DNA of 13,004 bases from Burkholderiaceae bacterium (GCA_019428955.1 JAHYJF010000078.1:1-13004); one strand, 5' to 3'. Shown: positions 1 to 7,285, counted from the first letter of the stretch. Numbers and translations are program-made. Notes: a model not told the origin generated them from the sequence alone.

Positions 1-227
1 ACTCGCAGAATCCCGGGCTTGGCACCCCACCGGGGTCCGCGCCACAGCATTGCCGCCAGCACCGCCACTGCCAACCCTGCCAGCATTGGCCAGGAAGGAT
101 CGCGGCGCCACAACTCGAGGCCCGCGAGCCCAACGGCGCCGGAACCTGCTGCCGCCAGCAGAAAGCGCGCCGTACGCAAGCTCTGGCCAGCCTGGCGGCC
201 GAGTTGTAATTCGAGGGCGAGCGACAC
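1..227 (-). CDS. small two-helix membrane protein, 5' part only (possible YgfX/CptA-like)
   Basis: An open frame starts just after fabF on the same strand and runs off the left edge, giving about 75 residues. It begins VSLALELQLGRQAG and then shows two hydrophobic segments at roughly residues 20-37 and 44-60, split by a short charged loop (LWRRDPSW). A basic stretch (WRGPRWGAKPG) follows. A two-helix hairpin near the N terminus after a short amphipathic strand is the layout of the YgfX/CptA family (DUF1434). In many betaproteobacteria a gene of that kind lies between fabF and rpoE; that context is from memory and the assignment is inference. The start is uncertain: GTG at 227 is used here, TTG at 239 is in the same frame, and neither has a strong ribosome binding site. 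In E. coli pabC follows fabF, and this protein does not look like PabC. Confidence 0.5.
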   Translation of the reverse strand, partial: MSLALELQLGRQAGQSLRTARFLLAAAGSGAVGLAGLELWRRDPSWPMLAGLAVAVLAAMLWRGPRWGAKPGILR

Positions 228-255
228 GGTTGCGACCAAAGGTCCCGGCAGCGAC

Positions 256-1488
256 TCAGAAGCGGCGCAGGACCAGGGTTCCGTTGGTACCGCCAAAACC
301 GAAGGAATTCTTCAGTGCGACGTCGATCTTGAGATCCCGCGCCTCGTTGGCGCAGTAGTCCAGATCGCACTCGGGATCCTGATTGAAGATATTGATGGTC
401 GGAGGCGAGATCTGGTGGTGGACTGCCAGCGCGGTCAACACCGCCTCCAGGCCGCCGGCCCCGCCCAGCAAATGGCCAGTCATCGATTTTGTCGAGTTGA
501 CCACCAACTTAGGAGCGTGGTCGCCAAAAGCTTTCTTGATAGCCGCGGTCTCGTTCTTGTCGCCCAGCGGCGTCGAGGTACCGTGCGCGTTGATATAGCT
601 GACCTCGGCGCCGTTGACCCCGGCGCCCTTCAGTGCTGCGATCATGCAGCGGGCAGGACCGTCCATGCTGGGTGTCGTGATGTGATGCGCGTCGGCGGTC
701 ATCCCCAAACCGCTCAGTTCGGCGTAGATTTTCGCGCCGCGAGCGCGGGCGTGTTCGAGCTCTTCGAGGACCATGACGCCGGCACCTTCGCCGAGGACGA
801 AACCATCGCGGTCCCGGTCCCACGGCCGGCTGGCGGTTTGCGGGTCGTTGTTGCGGGTGGAGAGCGCACGGGCCGCGCAGAAACCGGCCACGCCAAGAGG
901 CGAAACGGTCCCTTCGGCGCCCCCGGCCACCATCATGTCGGCATCGCCGTATTCAATCAGGCGCCCCGCTATTCCGATGCTGTGCAATCCGGTCGCGCAA
1001 GCCGTCGTCACCGAAAGGTTCGGGCCGCGCAGGTTGCACATGATCGAGAGCTGGCCGGATATCAGGTTGATGATCGTGCCCGGCACGAAGAAGGGCGAGA
1101 CCCGCCGCACGCCCCGCTCAACCAATTCACTGTGGGTTTCCTCGATCAGCGGCAAGCCGCCGATGCCCGAGCCAACCATGGTGCCGATGCGATCGGCGTT
1201 TTCCTCGGTGACCTCGATGCCGCAGTCGCGCAGCGCCTGGATCCCGGCGGCGACACCGTAGTGGATGAAACGATCGAAGTGGCGCGCTTCCTTCGCCGGC
1301 ATGTAGTCAGCGATGTCGAAATCGCGGACCTCGCCACCGAAGCGGGTCGGGAACGAAGACGCGTCAAAGCGCGTAAACGCTCCGATGCCGGAGCGACCGG
1401 CAATGATGTTGTCCCAGGCGCTGGCCACGTCGTTGCCGACAGGCGAAACGATTCCCAGCCCGGTGATGACTACCCTGCGGCGCGACAT
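256..1488 (-). CDS. fabF: 3-oxoacyl-ACP synthase II (KAS II)
   Basis: FabF condenses malonyl-ACP with a growing acyl-ACP, including the temperature-sensitive 16:1 to 18:1 step, in the cytosolic type II fatty acid synthase. The 410-residue product is the usual KAS II length and begins MSRRRVVITGLGIVSPVGN. The thiolase-fold catalytic set is complete: Cys164 in TTACATGLHSIG, His302 in NAHGTSTPLGD, Lys334 and His339 in NSTKSMTGHLLGGAGG. The glycine-rich end KNSFGFGGTNGTLVL is also typical. It lies 18 bases after acpP. Only a weak GAG precedes its ATG, so translation may depend on acpP being translated just upstream. It is the last gene of the fab block; a small membrane protein frame follows it. 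Confidence 0.97.
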   Translation of the reverse strand: MSRRRVVITGLGIVSPVGNDVASAWDNIIAGRSGIGAFTRFDASSFPTRFGGEVRDFDIADYMPAKEARHFDRFIHYGVAAGIQALRDCGIEVTEENADRIGTMVGSGIGGLPLIEETHSELVERGVRRVSPFFVPGTIINLISGQLSIMCNLRGPNLSVTTACATGLHSIGIAGRLIEYGDADMMVAGGAEGTVSPLGVAGFCAARALSTRNNDPQTASRPWDRDRDGFVLGEGAGVMVLEELEHARARGAKIYAELSGLGMTADAHHITTPSMDGPARCMIAALKGAGVNGAEVSYINAHGTSTPLGDKNETAAIKKAFGDHAPKLVVNSTKSMTGHLLGGAGGLEAVLTALAVHHQISPPTINIFNQDPECDLDYCANEARDLKIDVALKNSFGFGGTNGTLVLRRF

Positions 1489-1506
1489 CAGCAGACGCTC
1501 AGAAGA

Positions 1507-1746
1507 TCAGGACTTCGAGTGCGTGGTGACGTAGTCGATGGCCTGCTGCACGGTGGTGATCTTCTCCGCATCCTCGTCCGGAATCTCGGTCTCGAATTCG
1601 TCTTCCAGAGCCATCACGAGTTCCACGGTGTCGAGCGAGTCGGCACCCAGATCATCCACGAAGGCCGACTCGTTCTTGACGTCTGCCTCGTTGACCCCCA
1701 ACTGCTCGGCAACAATTTTTCTTACCCGTTGCTCGATATTTTCCAT
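1507..1746 (-). CDS. acpP: acyl carrier protein
   Basis: This is the small acidic carrier that holds acyl chains on a phosphopantetheine arm and passes them between FabD, FabH, FabG, FabF and PlsX. The product is 79 residues, the normal length, strongly acidic, and four-helix in character. The attachment serine is Ser37 in GADSLDTVEL, which is the canonical DSL motif for holo-ACP synthase. The start ATG has a clear AGGAG ribosome binding site ten bases upstream, fitting the high expression expected for ACP. A 138-base gap separates it from fabG. That is unusual in this tightly packed block and leaves room for a promoter of its own. Confidence 0.98.
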   Translation of the reverse strand: MENIEQRVRKIVAEQLGVNEADVKNESAFVDDLGADSLDTVELVMALEDEFETEIPDEDAEKITTVQQAIDYVTTHSKS

Positions 1747-1755
1747 TTATGAAAG

Positions 1756-1763
1756 CTCCTAGG
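1756..1763 (-). promoter_or_regulatory. strong ribosome binding site of acpP
   Basis: Read on the minus strand this is CCTAGGAG, whose AGGAG core ends ten bases before the acpP ATG. It is one of the best Shine-Dalgarno matches in the window and fits an abundant small protein. Confidence 0.7.
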
Positions 1764-1817
1764 ATTCAAGGTCCGCGTTGCCGCCCATAGGCGCTGGCGA
1801 CAACTCGATGCGGGCGG

Positions 1818-1823
1818 ATTGTA
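1818..1823 (-). promoter_or_regulatory. candidate -10 element for acpP-fabF
   Basis: In the 138-base gap between fabG and acpP the minus strand reads ACTGTTACAATCC, and TACAAT is a five-of-six match to a sigma-70 -10 box. No good -35 lies 16-18 bases upstream. An inverted repeat sits in about that position (1839-1851: GCGAC, three bases, GTCGC), which could bind a regulator or form a small hairpin at the end of a fabG transcript. A separate acpP promoter is known in E. coli. Here it is a suggestion from a single hexamer. Confidence 0.35.
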
Positions 1824-1838
1824 ACAGTTTGACCGAAG

Positions 1839-1851
1839 GCGACACCGTCGC
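1839..1851 (-). repeat. short inverted repeat upstream of acpP
   Basis: A perfect 5-base inverted repeat, GCGAC and GTCGC with three bases between, lies about 15 bases upstream of the candidate acpP -10 box and about 30 bases after the fabG stop. No run of T follows it on the minus strand, so it is not a standard terminator. It could be a weak attenuator, an operator half-site pair, or chance in GC-rich DNA. Confidence 0.3.
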
Positions 1852-1884
1852 GCAAGCGGCGCACGGGGGTGGGCCATCAGTTAG

Positions 1885-2631
1885 TCATTGCAGGTACATC
1901 CCTCCGTTCACGTGCAGGCTGACGCCCGTGATGTAGGACGCGCCGGGCGAGGCGAGAAACGCCACTGCGTTGGCAATGTCCTGTGGCGAGCCGAATCTTC
2001 CGGCGGGAATTTGCTGCTGCAGCGCCGCCACCTGTTCGGCCGCGAGTTCACGCGTCATGTCGGTATCGATGAATCCCGGCGCAACGCAATTGACCGTGAT
2101 GTTGCGGCTCGCCAGTTCAAGCGCCAGCGCACGGCTCATGCCGGCCACTCCGGCCTTGGCCGCGGCGTAGTTGGCCTGCCCCGCGTTGCCGCTGGCGCCG
2201 ACGACCGAGGTTATGTTGATGATCCGTCCGTTGCGCGCCTTCATCATCGCACGCATCACCAGGCGGCTGAGCCGAAAGACCGCGCCGAGGTTGGTTTCGA
2301 TCACCGCCTGCCAGTCGTCGTCCTTCATGCGGATCGCAAGATTGTCGCGGGTGATGCCAGCGTTGTTGACCAGAACCGATACCGCGCCGAACTCGGCGGC
2401 TATCGCGTTCACCAGAGCTTCGCAACCCGCCCCATCGGTCACGTCGAGCACTGCGCCGCGGCCGCTGATTCCGGCCTGCGCGAGCGCGCTCGTGATGCCC
2501 GCGGCACCTGCTGCGCTGGTCGCAGTGCCGACCACGACTGCCCCCTGGGCGCCGAGTTCGAGTGCGATCGCCCGACCGATGCCGCGCGATGCGCCGGTCA
2601 CCAGCGCGATTTGTCCCGCTAGCGTGCTCAC
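1885..2631 (-). CDS. fabG: 3-oxoacyl-ACP reductase
   Basis: FabG reduces 3-oxoacyl-ACP to 3-hydroxyacyl-ACP with NADPH, the first reduction of each elongation cycle. The 248-residue product is a classical short-chain dehydrogenase. The cofactor loop TGASRGIG is at residues 12-19 and NNAG at 89-92. The catalytic tetrad is Asn114, Ser142, Tyr155 and Lys159 (YAAAK). The family ending INGG appears here as VNGGMYLQ. The start is GTG at 2629-2631, overlapping the fabD stop as GTGA, so translation is probably coupled to fabD. A G-rich stretch precedes it as a modest ribosome binding site. Its place between fabD and acpP sets it apart from the many other FabG-like reductases. Confidence 0.97.
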   Translation of the reverse strand: MSTLAGQIALVTGASRGIGRAIALELGAQGAVVVGTATSAAGAAGITSALAQAGISGRGAVLDVTDGAGCEALVNAIAAEFGAVSVLVNNAGITRDNLAIRMKDDDWQAVIETNLGAVFRLSRLVMRAMMKARNGRIINITSVVGASGNAGQANYAAAKAGVAGMSRALALELASRNITVNCVAPGFIDTDMTRELAAEQVAALQQQIPAGRFGSPQDIANAVAFLASPGASYITGVSLHVNGGMYLQ

Positions 2632-3566
2632 GACTGCCCCCGCAGTGCCGCTTCGAGCGAAACCGCGTCATAAACGGCGCTGACCGGCATTTCACGGTCG
2701 ATCCGTCCGATCAGCCCGCTCAACACCTTGCCGGGACCGAATTCGATCACCCGCGTCGCACCAAGTTCTCGCAAGCGTCGCACAACTTCCACCCAGCGCA
2801 CCGGGCACGAGGCCTGCCGCACCAGCGCATCCCGGATGCGTTGCGGATCGACTTCGACCGCCACGTCGACATTGTTGACCAGGGAAACCGCCGGCGCGCG
2901 CACCTCGAGATCAGCCAGCGCCACGGCCAGGCGCTCGCCGGCGGGGCGTAGCAGGCTCGAATGAAACGGCGCCGACACCGCCAGCGGCAGCGCGCGCTTG
3001 GCGCCAAGTTCACGGGCATGTTGACAGGCCCGCTCCACCGCTGCCTTGTGGCCCGCGATCACGACCTGCGCCGGGGCGTTGTAGTTCGCCGGTTCGACCA
3101 CATCACCGGGATGATCGACGAGCGCCAGGGTGCAGGCGCGCTCGACCGCGGCGTCGTCCAGCCCGAGGATCGCCGCCATCGCACCGGTCCCGACCGGGAC
3201 CGCCTCCTGCATCGCCTGCGCGCGCAGCCGCACCAAAGGCACCGCATCGCGCACGTCGAGCGAGCCCGCCGCCACCAGCGCGGTGTATTCGCCCAGGCTA
3301 TGCCCGGCCACCATGGCGGCTTCGGCGCCGCCGACATCACGCCACGCGAGATAACAGGCGTACCCGGCCATCAGCATCGCCGGCTGGGTGTTCACGGTCA
3401 GGGCCAGGTCCTCGGCCGGTCCGCTGTGGATCCGCGCCGACAATGGCTCGCCCAGCGCCGCGTCGGCGCCCGCGATCATTGCGCGCACGCTCGGAATCTG
3501 CGCGAAAGCATCGAGCATCCCGACGGCCTGGGAACCTTGCCCTGGAAACACGCACGCCAAGCTCAT
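2628..3566 (-). CDS. fabD: malonyl-CoA:ACP transacylase
   Basis: FabD moves malonyl from CoA to the phosphopantetheine arm of ACP, supplying the extender unit. The 312-residue product is of usual length and starts MSLACVFPGQGSQ, the family's opening motif. The nucleophile is Ser90 in GHSLGEY, the substrate-carboxylate arginine is probably Arg115 in LVRLRAQAMQ, and the general base is His202 in SAPFHSS. An AGGAG site lies nine bases before the ATG. It follows fabH after 20 bases and overlaps fabG by four, so it sits centrally in the operon. Confidence 0.97.
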   Translation of the reverse strand: MSLACVFPGQGSQAVGMLDAFAQIPSVRAMIAGADAALGEPLSARIHSGPAEDLALTVNTQPAMLMAGYACYLAWRDVGGAEAAMVAGHSLGEYTALVAAGSLDVRDAVPLVRLRAQAMQEAVPVGTGAMAAILGLDDAAVERACTLALVDHPGDVVEPANYNAPAQVVIAGHKAAVERACQHARELGAKRALPLAVSAPFHSSLLRPAGERLAVALADLEVRAPAVSLVNNVDVAVEVDPQRIRDALVRQASCPVRWVEVVRRLRELGATRVIEFGPGKVLSGLIGRIDREMPVSAVYDAVSLEAALRGQS

Positions 3567-3586
3567 CGGTCAACGCTCCTCTTGCC

Positions 3587-4564
3587 TCAGATCCGAACCA
3601 GTGCCGCACCCCAGGTAAAACCCCCGCCCACGCCTTCCAGCAGCACGTGCTGGCCCGACTTGATCCGGCCGTCACGCGTTGCCCGATCGAACGCCAGCGG
3701 CACCGACGCCGCCGAGGTATTGGCGTGCTGGTCGACGGTTACGACCACCCGTTCGCTGGGGATTCCCATCCGCTTTGCGCTGGCATCAAGAATACGCACA
3801 TTGGCCTGATGAGGAATCAGCCAGTCGACCTGCTCGAGGGTCATGCCTGCCGCGGCCACCGTCTCCCGGGACACGGCATCAAGCACCGCCACCGCAAGCC
3901 TGAACACCGCCTTTCCGTTCATCGTCAGGAAGGGGTTGCCGACGACCTCGCCGCCGCTGATTGTGCCGGTGGCACAAAGAACGTCGCCCTGACGGCCATC
4001 GGCGTGCAGGCGCGCCGCGAGCACCCCCGGCCTGGTGTCAGCGGCGAGCACTACCGCCCCCGCGCCGTCGCCAAACAACACGCAGGTCGAGCGGTCCTTC
4101 CAGTCGAGAATGCGCGAGAAGACTTCGGCCCCGATGACCAGCGCGCGATTGGCGATGCCCGCGCGGATCATGGCGTCGGCGCTCGCCAAGGCATAGACAA
4201 AGCCGGTGCACACCGCGTGCACGTCGAAGGCCGCGCCGCCGGGCGCATCGAGCGCCTTCTGGACGAGACAGGCGGTGCTGGGAAAGACGTGGTCCGGCGT
4301 CGAGGTGGCGACCACTATCAGGTCGATCTCGCTTGCCTCCATGCCCGCGGCCGAAAGCGCCTTGCGCGCCGCCTCGGCGCCCAACTGGCTGCTGGTGACA
4401 CCGGGGGCCGCGAAGTGGCGCTGGCGAATGCCGGTGCGCGTCACGATCCACTCGTCGGAGGTCTCGACCCCGAGCTTGGCCAGGCGTTCGACCAGATCAT
4501 CATTGCTGACCGGCTCACCAGGCAGGGCGCTGCCGGTACCTACGATGCGCGAGAAGCGGTTCAT
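3587..4564 (-). CDS. fabH: 3-oxoacyl-ACP synthase III (KAS III)
   Basis: FabH starts fatty acid synthesis by condensing a short acyl-CoA, usually acetyl-CoA, with malonyl-ACP. The product has 325 residues, as usual. The catalytic triad is complete: Cys119 in VHAVCTGFVYAL, His252 in LIPHQAN, and Asn282 in QHANTSAAS. The C-terminal GVGGGFTWGAALVRI closes the fold. Its ATG overlaps the plsX stop as ATGA, and an AGGA eight bases upstream lies inside plsX. The plsX-fabH-fabD order matches E. coli. Primer choice (acetyl or branched) cannot be told from sequence alone. Confidence 0.97.
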   Translation of the reverse strand: MNRFSRIVGTGSALPGEPVSNDDLVERLAKLGVETSDEWIVTRTGIRQRHFAAPGVTSSQLGAEAARKALSAAGMEASEIDLIVVATSTPDHVFPSTACLVQKALDAPGGAAFDVHAVCTGFVYALASADAMIRAGIANRALVIGAEVFSRILDWKDRSTCVLFGDGAGAVVLAADTRPGVLAARLHADGRQGDVLCATGTISGGEVVGNPFLTMNGKAVFRLAVAVLDAVSRETVAAAGMTLEQVDWLIPHQANVRILDASAKRMGIPSERVVVTVDQHANTSAASVPLAFDRATRDGRIKSGQHVLLEGVGGGFTWGAALVRI

Positions 4565-5640
4565 TGTTCAGGTCCTGGTAGTACAACAGGCGCGACGACT
4601 TCATCGCCTCCCGACGACGGGGAATGACTCGTGCCCTGGTGCCTGGGCATGGCCTGCTCGATGCGCGCCAGCAGTCCATTACGGGCTGCATCATAGGCGC
4701 GGCGCAGCGCGAACTCGAAAGCGAAGGCATCGGCCGACCCATGGCTCTTGACGACCACGCCGCGCAGGCCGACCAGCGCCGCCCCGTTGTAGCGCCGGTG
4801 GTCGAGACGGGCCTTGAAGCGCCGCAGCACCGGATACGAGACCACTGCCATCAGGCGGGTGAAGATATGGCGTTCGTACTCTTCGCGAATGAATCCGCTG
4901 AGCAGCTGGGCCAGCCCTTCGGAAGCCTTGAGGGCGACGTTGCCGACGAAGCCGTCGCAGACGACGACGTCGACCGCGCCCTTGTAGATGTCGTTGCCTT
5001 CGACGTTGCCGCGGAAATTGAGTCCGCTGGCGCGCAACAGCGCCGCCGCCAGGCGGACATTCTCGTTGCCCTTGATCAATTCCTCGCCGATGTTTAGCAG
5101 CCCCACGCTCGGCTGCTCGAGACCTTCGAGGGCCGTGACCAGGGCGCTGCCCATGATCGCGAATTGCAGCAGGTGCTCGGGCTCGCAATCGACATTCGCA
5201 CCGAGGTCGAGCATGGTGGTCGTGCGCCCGAGCTGATTCGGTATCTGGCTGGCAATCGCCGGCCGGTCTATGCCGGGCAGCATCCGCAGGACGTAACGGG
5301 CGATCGCCATCAGCGCGCCAGTGTTGCCGGCGCTCACGCAGGCATCGGCCTGCCCGGACTTGACCGCCTCGATCGCCAGCCGCATCGACGACCCCTTGCG
5401 CCCCCGCAGGGCGCTCGCCGGCGACTCGTCCATGGCGATGACTTCGGTGGCGTGCAGCAGCGAAACGCGCGACTCGTCGTACGCACCCTGCGCGGACAGC
5501 GCGAGACGCAATTCGGGCTCGCGACCGACCAGCAGCAAGTGGGCGTCGGGTACGTGGGAAAGCAGACGCATGGCCGCCGGTACCGTCACCGTCAGGCCGT
5601 GGTCCCCACCCATGCAATCAATGGCAATGCGAACGGTCAT
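4561..5640 (-). CDS. plsX: phosphate acyltransferase PlsX
   Basis: PlsX makes acyl-phosphate from acyl-ACP and inorganic phosphate, which PlsY uses to acylate glycerol-3-phosphate; it is a peripheral membrane enzyme. From the start used here it has 359 residues, close to the family's 340-360. Motifs in order are AIDCMGGDHG (6-15), SAGNTGALMA (103-112), LDLGANVDC (144-152), NIGEE (183-187), CDGFVGNVALK (228-238) and NGAALVGLRG (285-294). The tail after about residue 335 is a variable Ser/Gly/Pro stretch. The frame also has an ATG at 5670, which would add ten residues. The inner ATG is preferred because the family normally begins a few residues before IAIDCMGGD and an AGAGGA lies 14 bases upstream, a little far. 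Confidence 0.95.
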   Translation of the reverse strand: MTVRIAIDCMGGDHGLTVTVPAAMRLLSHVPDAHLLLVGREPELRLALSAQGAYDESRVSLLHATEVIAMDESPASALRGRKGSSMRLAIEAVKSGQADACVSAGNTGALMAIARYVLRMLPGIDRPAIASQIPNQLGRTTTMLDLGANVDCEPEHLLQFAIMGSALVTALEGLEQPSVGLLNIGEELIKGNENVRLAAALLRASGLNFRGNVEGNDIYKGAVDVVVCDGFVGNVALKASEGLAQLLSGFIREEYERHIFTRLMAVVSYPVLRRFKARLDHRRYNGAALVGLRGVVVKSHGSADAFAFEFALRRAYDAARNGLLARIEQAMPRHQGTSHSPSSGGDEVVAPVVLPGPEQ

Positions 5641-5718
5641 CTTGTTCGCAGGCGTCCTCTGCGTGGACATCGTAACCGAGCGGCAACCCGCGACCGCCCA
5701 CCCGCTTCAACTCCCTGC

Positions 5719-5746
5719 CCCGGCGCCCCTGACAGGAAGTGCCGGG
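5719..5746 (-). other. hairpin in the rpmF-plsX gap
   Basis: CCCGGC (5719-5724) and GCCGGG (5741-5746) form a perfect 6-base stem around a 16-base loop, and the loop holds a small nested pair, CCTG-A-CAGG (5728-5736). It starts a few bases after the rpmF stop codon. No T run follows, so it is not a textbook terminator. It could mark an RNA-processing or partial-attenuation site that separates abundant L32 mRNA from the plsX-fab message, but that is inference. Confidence 0.35.
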
Positions 5747-5752
5747 CTGCGC

Positions 5753-5935
5753 TTACTCGTCGTTCTTGGTGGCGACGACTTTCTTGCCGCGATAGAAACC
5801 GTTGGGGCTGATGTTGTGACGAAGGTGCGCCTCCCCGGTGGTCGGCTCGGTGGAGAGCGATGGGCTGACGATGGAGTCGTGAGCGCGGCGCATGCCGCGT
5901 TTCGACGCAGATTTCTTGTTTTGCTGGACGGCCAT
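5753..5935 (-). CDS. rpmF: 50S ribosomal protein L32
   Basis: L32 is a small basic protein of the large ribosomal subunit. The product is 60 residues, beginning MAVQQNKKSASKRGMRRAHD and carrying the conserved EPTTGEAHLRHNISPNGFYRG block with a lysine-rich end. The zinc-binding cysteines seen in some L32 proteins are absent, as is normal for the proteobacterial type. The frame is open for nine codons upstream, but family alignment and an AGGGA site eight bases before this ATG fix the start at 5935. It sits between yceD and plsX, as in E. coli, coupling ribosome and lipid synthesis genes. Confidence 0.97.
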   Translation of the reverse strand: MAVQQNKKSASKRGMRRAHDSIVSPSLSTEPTTGEAHLRHNISPNGFYRGKKVVATKNDE

Positions 5936-5968
5936 GCAATGGTCCCTGTAAAAAAATGGCAACTTTCA

Positions 5969-5977
5969 ATTTTATCA
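5969..5977 (-). promoter_or_regulatory. extended -10 promoter candidate for rpmF-plsX-fab
   Basis: The minus strand reads TGATAAAAT, an exact TGn extension followed by TAAAAT (five of six to the -10 consensus), in the 115-base gap between yceD and rpmF. The start of transcription would fall about 27 bases before the L32 ATG, leaving just room for the AGGGA ribosome binding site. No convincing -35 is visible, which extended -10 promoters can do without. The local AT-richness stands out from the flanking GC-rich sequence. Confidence 0.5.
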
Positions 5978-6050
5978 GTCTCCGGCCTTCTTCGCACGGC
6001 GCCGCCAAACCACTGCGCTCAGCACCAGCTGGCCCGAGCCGCCTGGGCAT

Positions 6051-6584
6051 CTACTGCCCCCCACTCCCGCCGCCCTTCATGAGGCTGGCCAGAGCCGCCA
6101 GCGATCCCGTCGGCAGCTCTTCCCGGTCATCAGCATCGTCGCGCAATGGTCCCGGAGGCGCGCACTGGTCATGGCGTGCCAGCGGCGGCAAGGCCAGGAT
6201 AGCCTCGTCCTCGATGAGTTCGAGCAAGTCGAAGTGGCGGCTGCCCGCGATGGCGTCGATCTCCGGATCCAGCTCATCGAGCCGCGCGGCACTGACCTCG
6301 TCAGCTACGATTCGCAGGGTCCGGTCAAAGGCGAGATCCACGGCTACCGGTTCGAGACAGTTGCTGCAGGTCAGCAACGGCCGGGCGGCGGCGTGCAATT
6401 GGAGCATCATGGCCTCGTCGCCGCCGACCGCTCGATCGACCCATCCCCTCGCCTCCCAGCTCAGGGTCCCGGTGGCGTCCGCCAGCAGCGACGCGAGCCG
6501 CTCCATCTCGGCCAGCTGCAAGTCACCGCGCGCCTCGCCGCCGGTGTGAATCCAGCCGAAGATGTCGATCGTTTTGTGGTCCAT
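6051..6584 (-). CDS. yceD: YceD family protein (DUF177), 23S rRNA accumulation
   Basis: YceD-family proteins are needed for normal 23S rRNA levels in bacteria and plants, and the gene is almost always next to rpmF, as here. The 177-residue product begins MDHKTIDIFGW. It carries the family's cysteine pair in LLTCSNCLEPV (Cys73, Cys76), an acidic middle block with FDLLELIEDEAILALPP (118-134), then His138 and Cys141, and ends in LAALASLMK plus a Gly/Ser tail. The ATG at 6584 is chosen over the frame's earlier start at 6623 because GGGAGAGAG lies just before it and the family starts close to here. The molecular action of the family is not settled. It is the first gene of the leftward block. Confidence 0.88.
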   Translation of the reverse strand: MDHKTIDIFGWIHTGGEARGDLQLAEMERLASLLADATGTLSWEARGWVDRAVGGDEAMMLQLHAAARPLLTCSNCLEPVAVDLAFDRTLRIVADEVSAARLDELDPEIDAIAGSRHFDLLELIEDEAILALPPLARHDQCAPPGPLRDDADDREELPTGSLAALASLMKGGGSGGQ

Positions 6585-6599
6585 CGCTCTCTCCCAACC

Positions 6600-6610
6600 G
6601 CTATGATAGC
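6600..6610. promoter_or_regulatory. symmetric -10-like palindrome between yceD and maf
   Basis: GCTATGATAGC is a perfect 11-base palindrome around a central G in the 71-base divergent gap. It reads TATGAT on the plus strand (6602-6607) and TATCAT on the minus strand (6603-6608), both plausible -10 boxes. -35 matches are weak on both sides. Minus-strand transcription would begin only about 12 bases before the yceD ATG, a very short leader. This is a candidate bidirectional promoter. Confidence 0.35.
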
Positions 6611-6655
6611 CACCCGCCCCCAACTTCCACCATCTGCCACTTCAGGATATACGCT

Positions 6656-7285
6656 TTGGCTCATCCCCCCCCAACCCAGCAGCAGCGCAGCCGCGACCTG
6701 ATCCTCGCTTCCGGCTCACGCTACCGCCAGGAGTTGCTCGAGCGCCTGCAGCTTGATTTCTCGGTGATCGTCCCGGCGCTTGACGAATCATCTGCCGGTG
6801 ACGAGACCCCCTGGGCACTGGCCGCGCGGCTGGCGCTGGCCAAGGCCGAAGCAGTGGCGGCGCGCCATCCCGAGGCCGTCGTGATCGGCTCGGACCAGGT
6901 GGCAACGCTCGATGGCCGAGACGTTGTCGGCAAGCCCGGCACCCACGAGCGTGCGGTGGCGCAATTGCGTTCCGCCTCCGGCCGCGCCATTCACTTTCAC
7001 ACCGGGGTTGCCGTCGTCTGCTCTGCCAGCGGGCATCGCGAAGTCGTGACGGTGCCCACTACAGTGCACTTCCGGCCGCTCTCGGACGAGCTTATCGAAG
7101 CCTACCTGCGGGCCGAAACTCCTTATGACTGCGCCGGCTCGGCCAAGTGCGAGGGTTTGGGAGCGAGCCTGCTCGAATCGATCGACGGGCCGGACCCCAG
7201 CGCCCTGATCGGCCTGCCGCTGATCGAGCTGTGCCAGATGCTGGCGCGAGCCGGAATCGCGGTACTTCCCGGGATCCCTTCATGA
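6656..7285 (+). CDS. yceF: Maf-family 7-methyl-GTP pyrophosphatase (YceF type)
   Basis: Maf proteins are house-cleaning pyrophosphatases that hydrolyse modified or non-canonical nucleoside triphosphates; the YceF branch prefers 7-methyl-GTP. The 209-residue product has the opening LASGSRYRQELLERL (17-31), the catalytic core VVIGSDQVATLDG with Asp80 (75-87), the conserved GKPGT (92-96), and GSAKCEGLGASL (161-172) followed by GPDPSALIGLPLIELCQML. The SDQ triplet and the SAKCEGLG block fit YceF rather than the dTTP/UTP-type YhdE. The start is TTG at 6656, supported by AGGA eight bases upstream; no ATG or GTG fits better before the first motif. It diverges from yceD, as in E. coli, and overlaps the next gene by four bases. 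Confidence 0.93.
   Translation: MAHPPPTQQQRSRDLILASGSRYRQELLERLQLDFSVIVPALDESSAGDETPWALAARLALAKAEAVAARHPEAVVIGSDQVATLDGRDVVGKPGTHERAVAQLRSASGRAIHFHTGVAVVCSASGHREVVTVPTTVHFRPLSDELIEAYLRAETPYDCAGSAKCEGLGASLLESIDGPDPSALIGLPLIELCQMLARAGIAVLPGIPS

Noticed and set aside
19..1752. A 577-codon plus-strand open frame opposite fabF and acpP
   Set aside because: It mirrors two certain genes, is Arg/Asp/His/Gly-rich in the way antisense frames of GC-rich genes are, and has no recognisable domain.
3443..4627. A 394-codon plus-strand open frame opposite fabD and fabH
   Set aside because: It is antisense to two complete enzymes with full catalytic sets and has low-information Arg/Ala/Gly/His-rich composition.
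4691..5617. A 308-codon minus-strand frame inside plsX
   Set aside because: Same strand but a different frame from plsX, with the Arg/Gly/Ala-rich composition of a frame-shifted copy. The plsX frame has all its motifs.
6585..6655. Further promoter or operator boxes in the yceD-maf gap
   Set aside because: Apart from the symmetric palindrome I found no -35 of useful quality on either strand.
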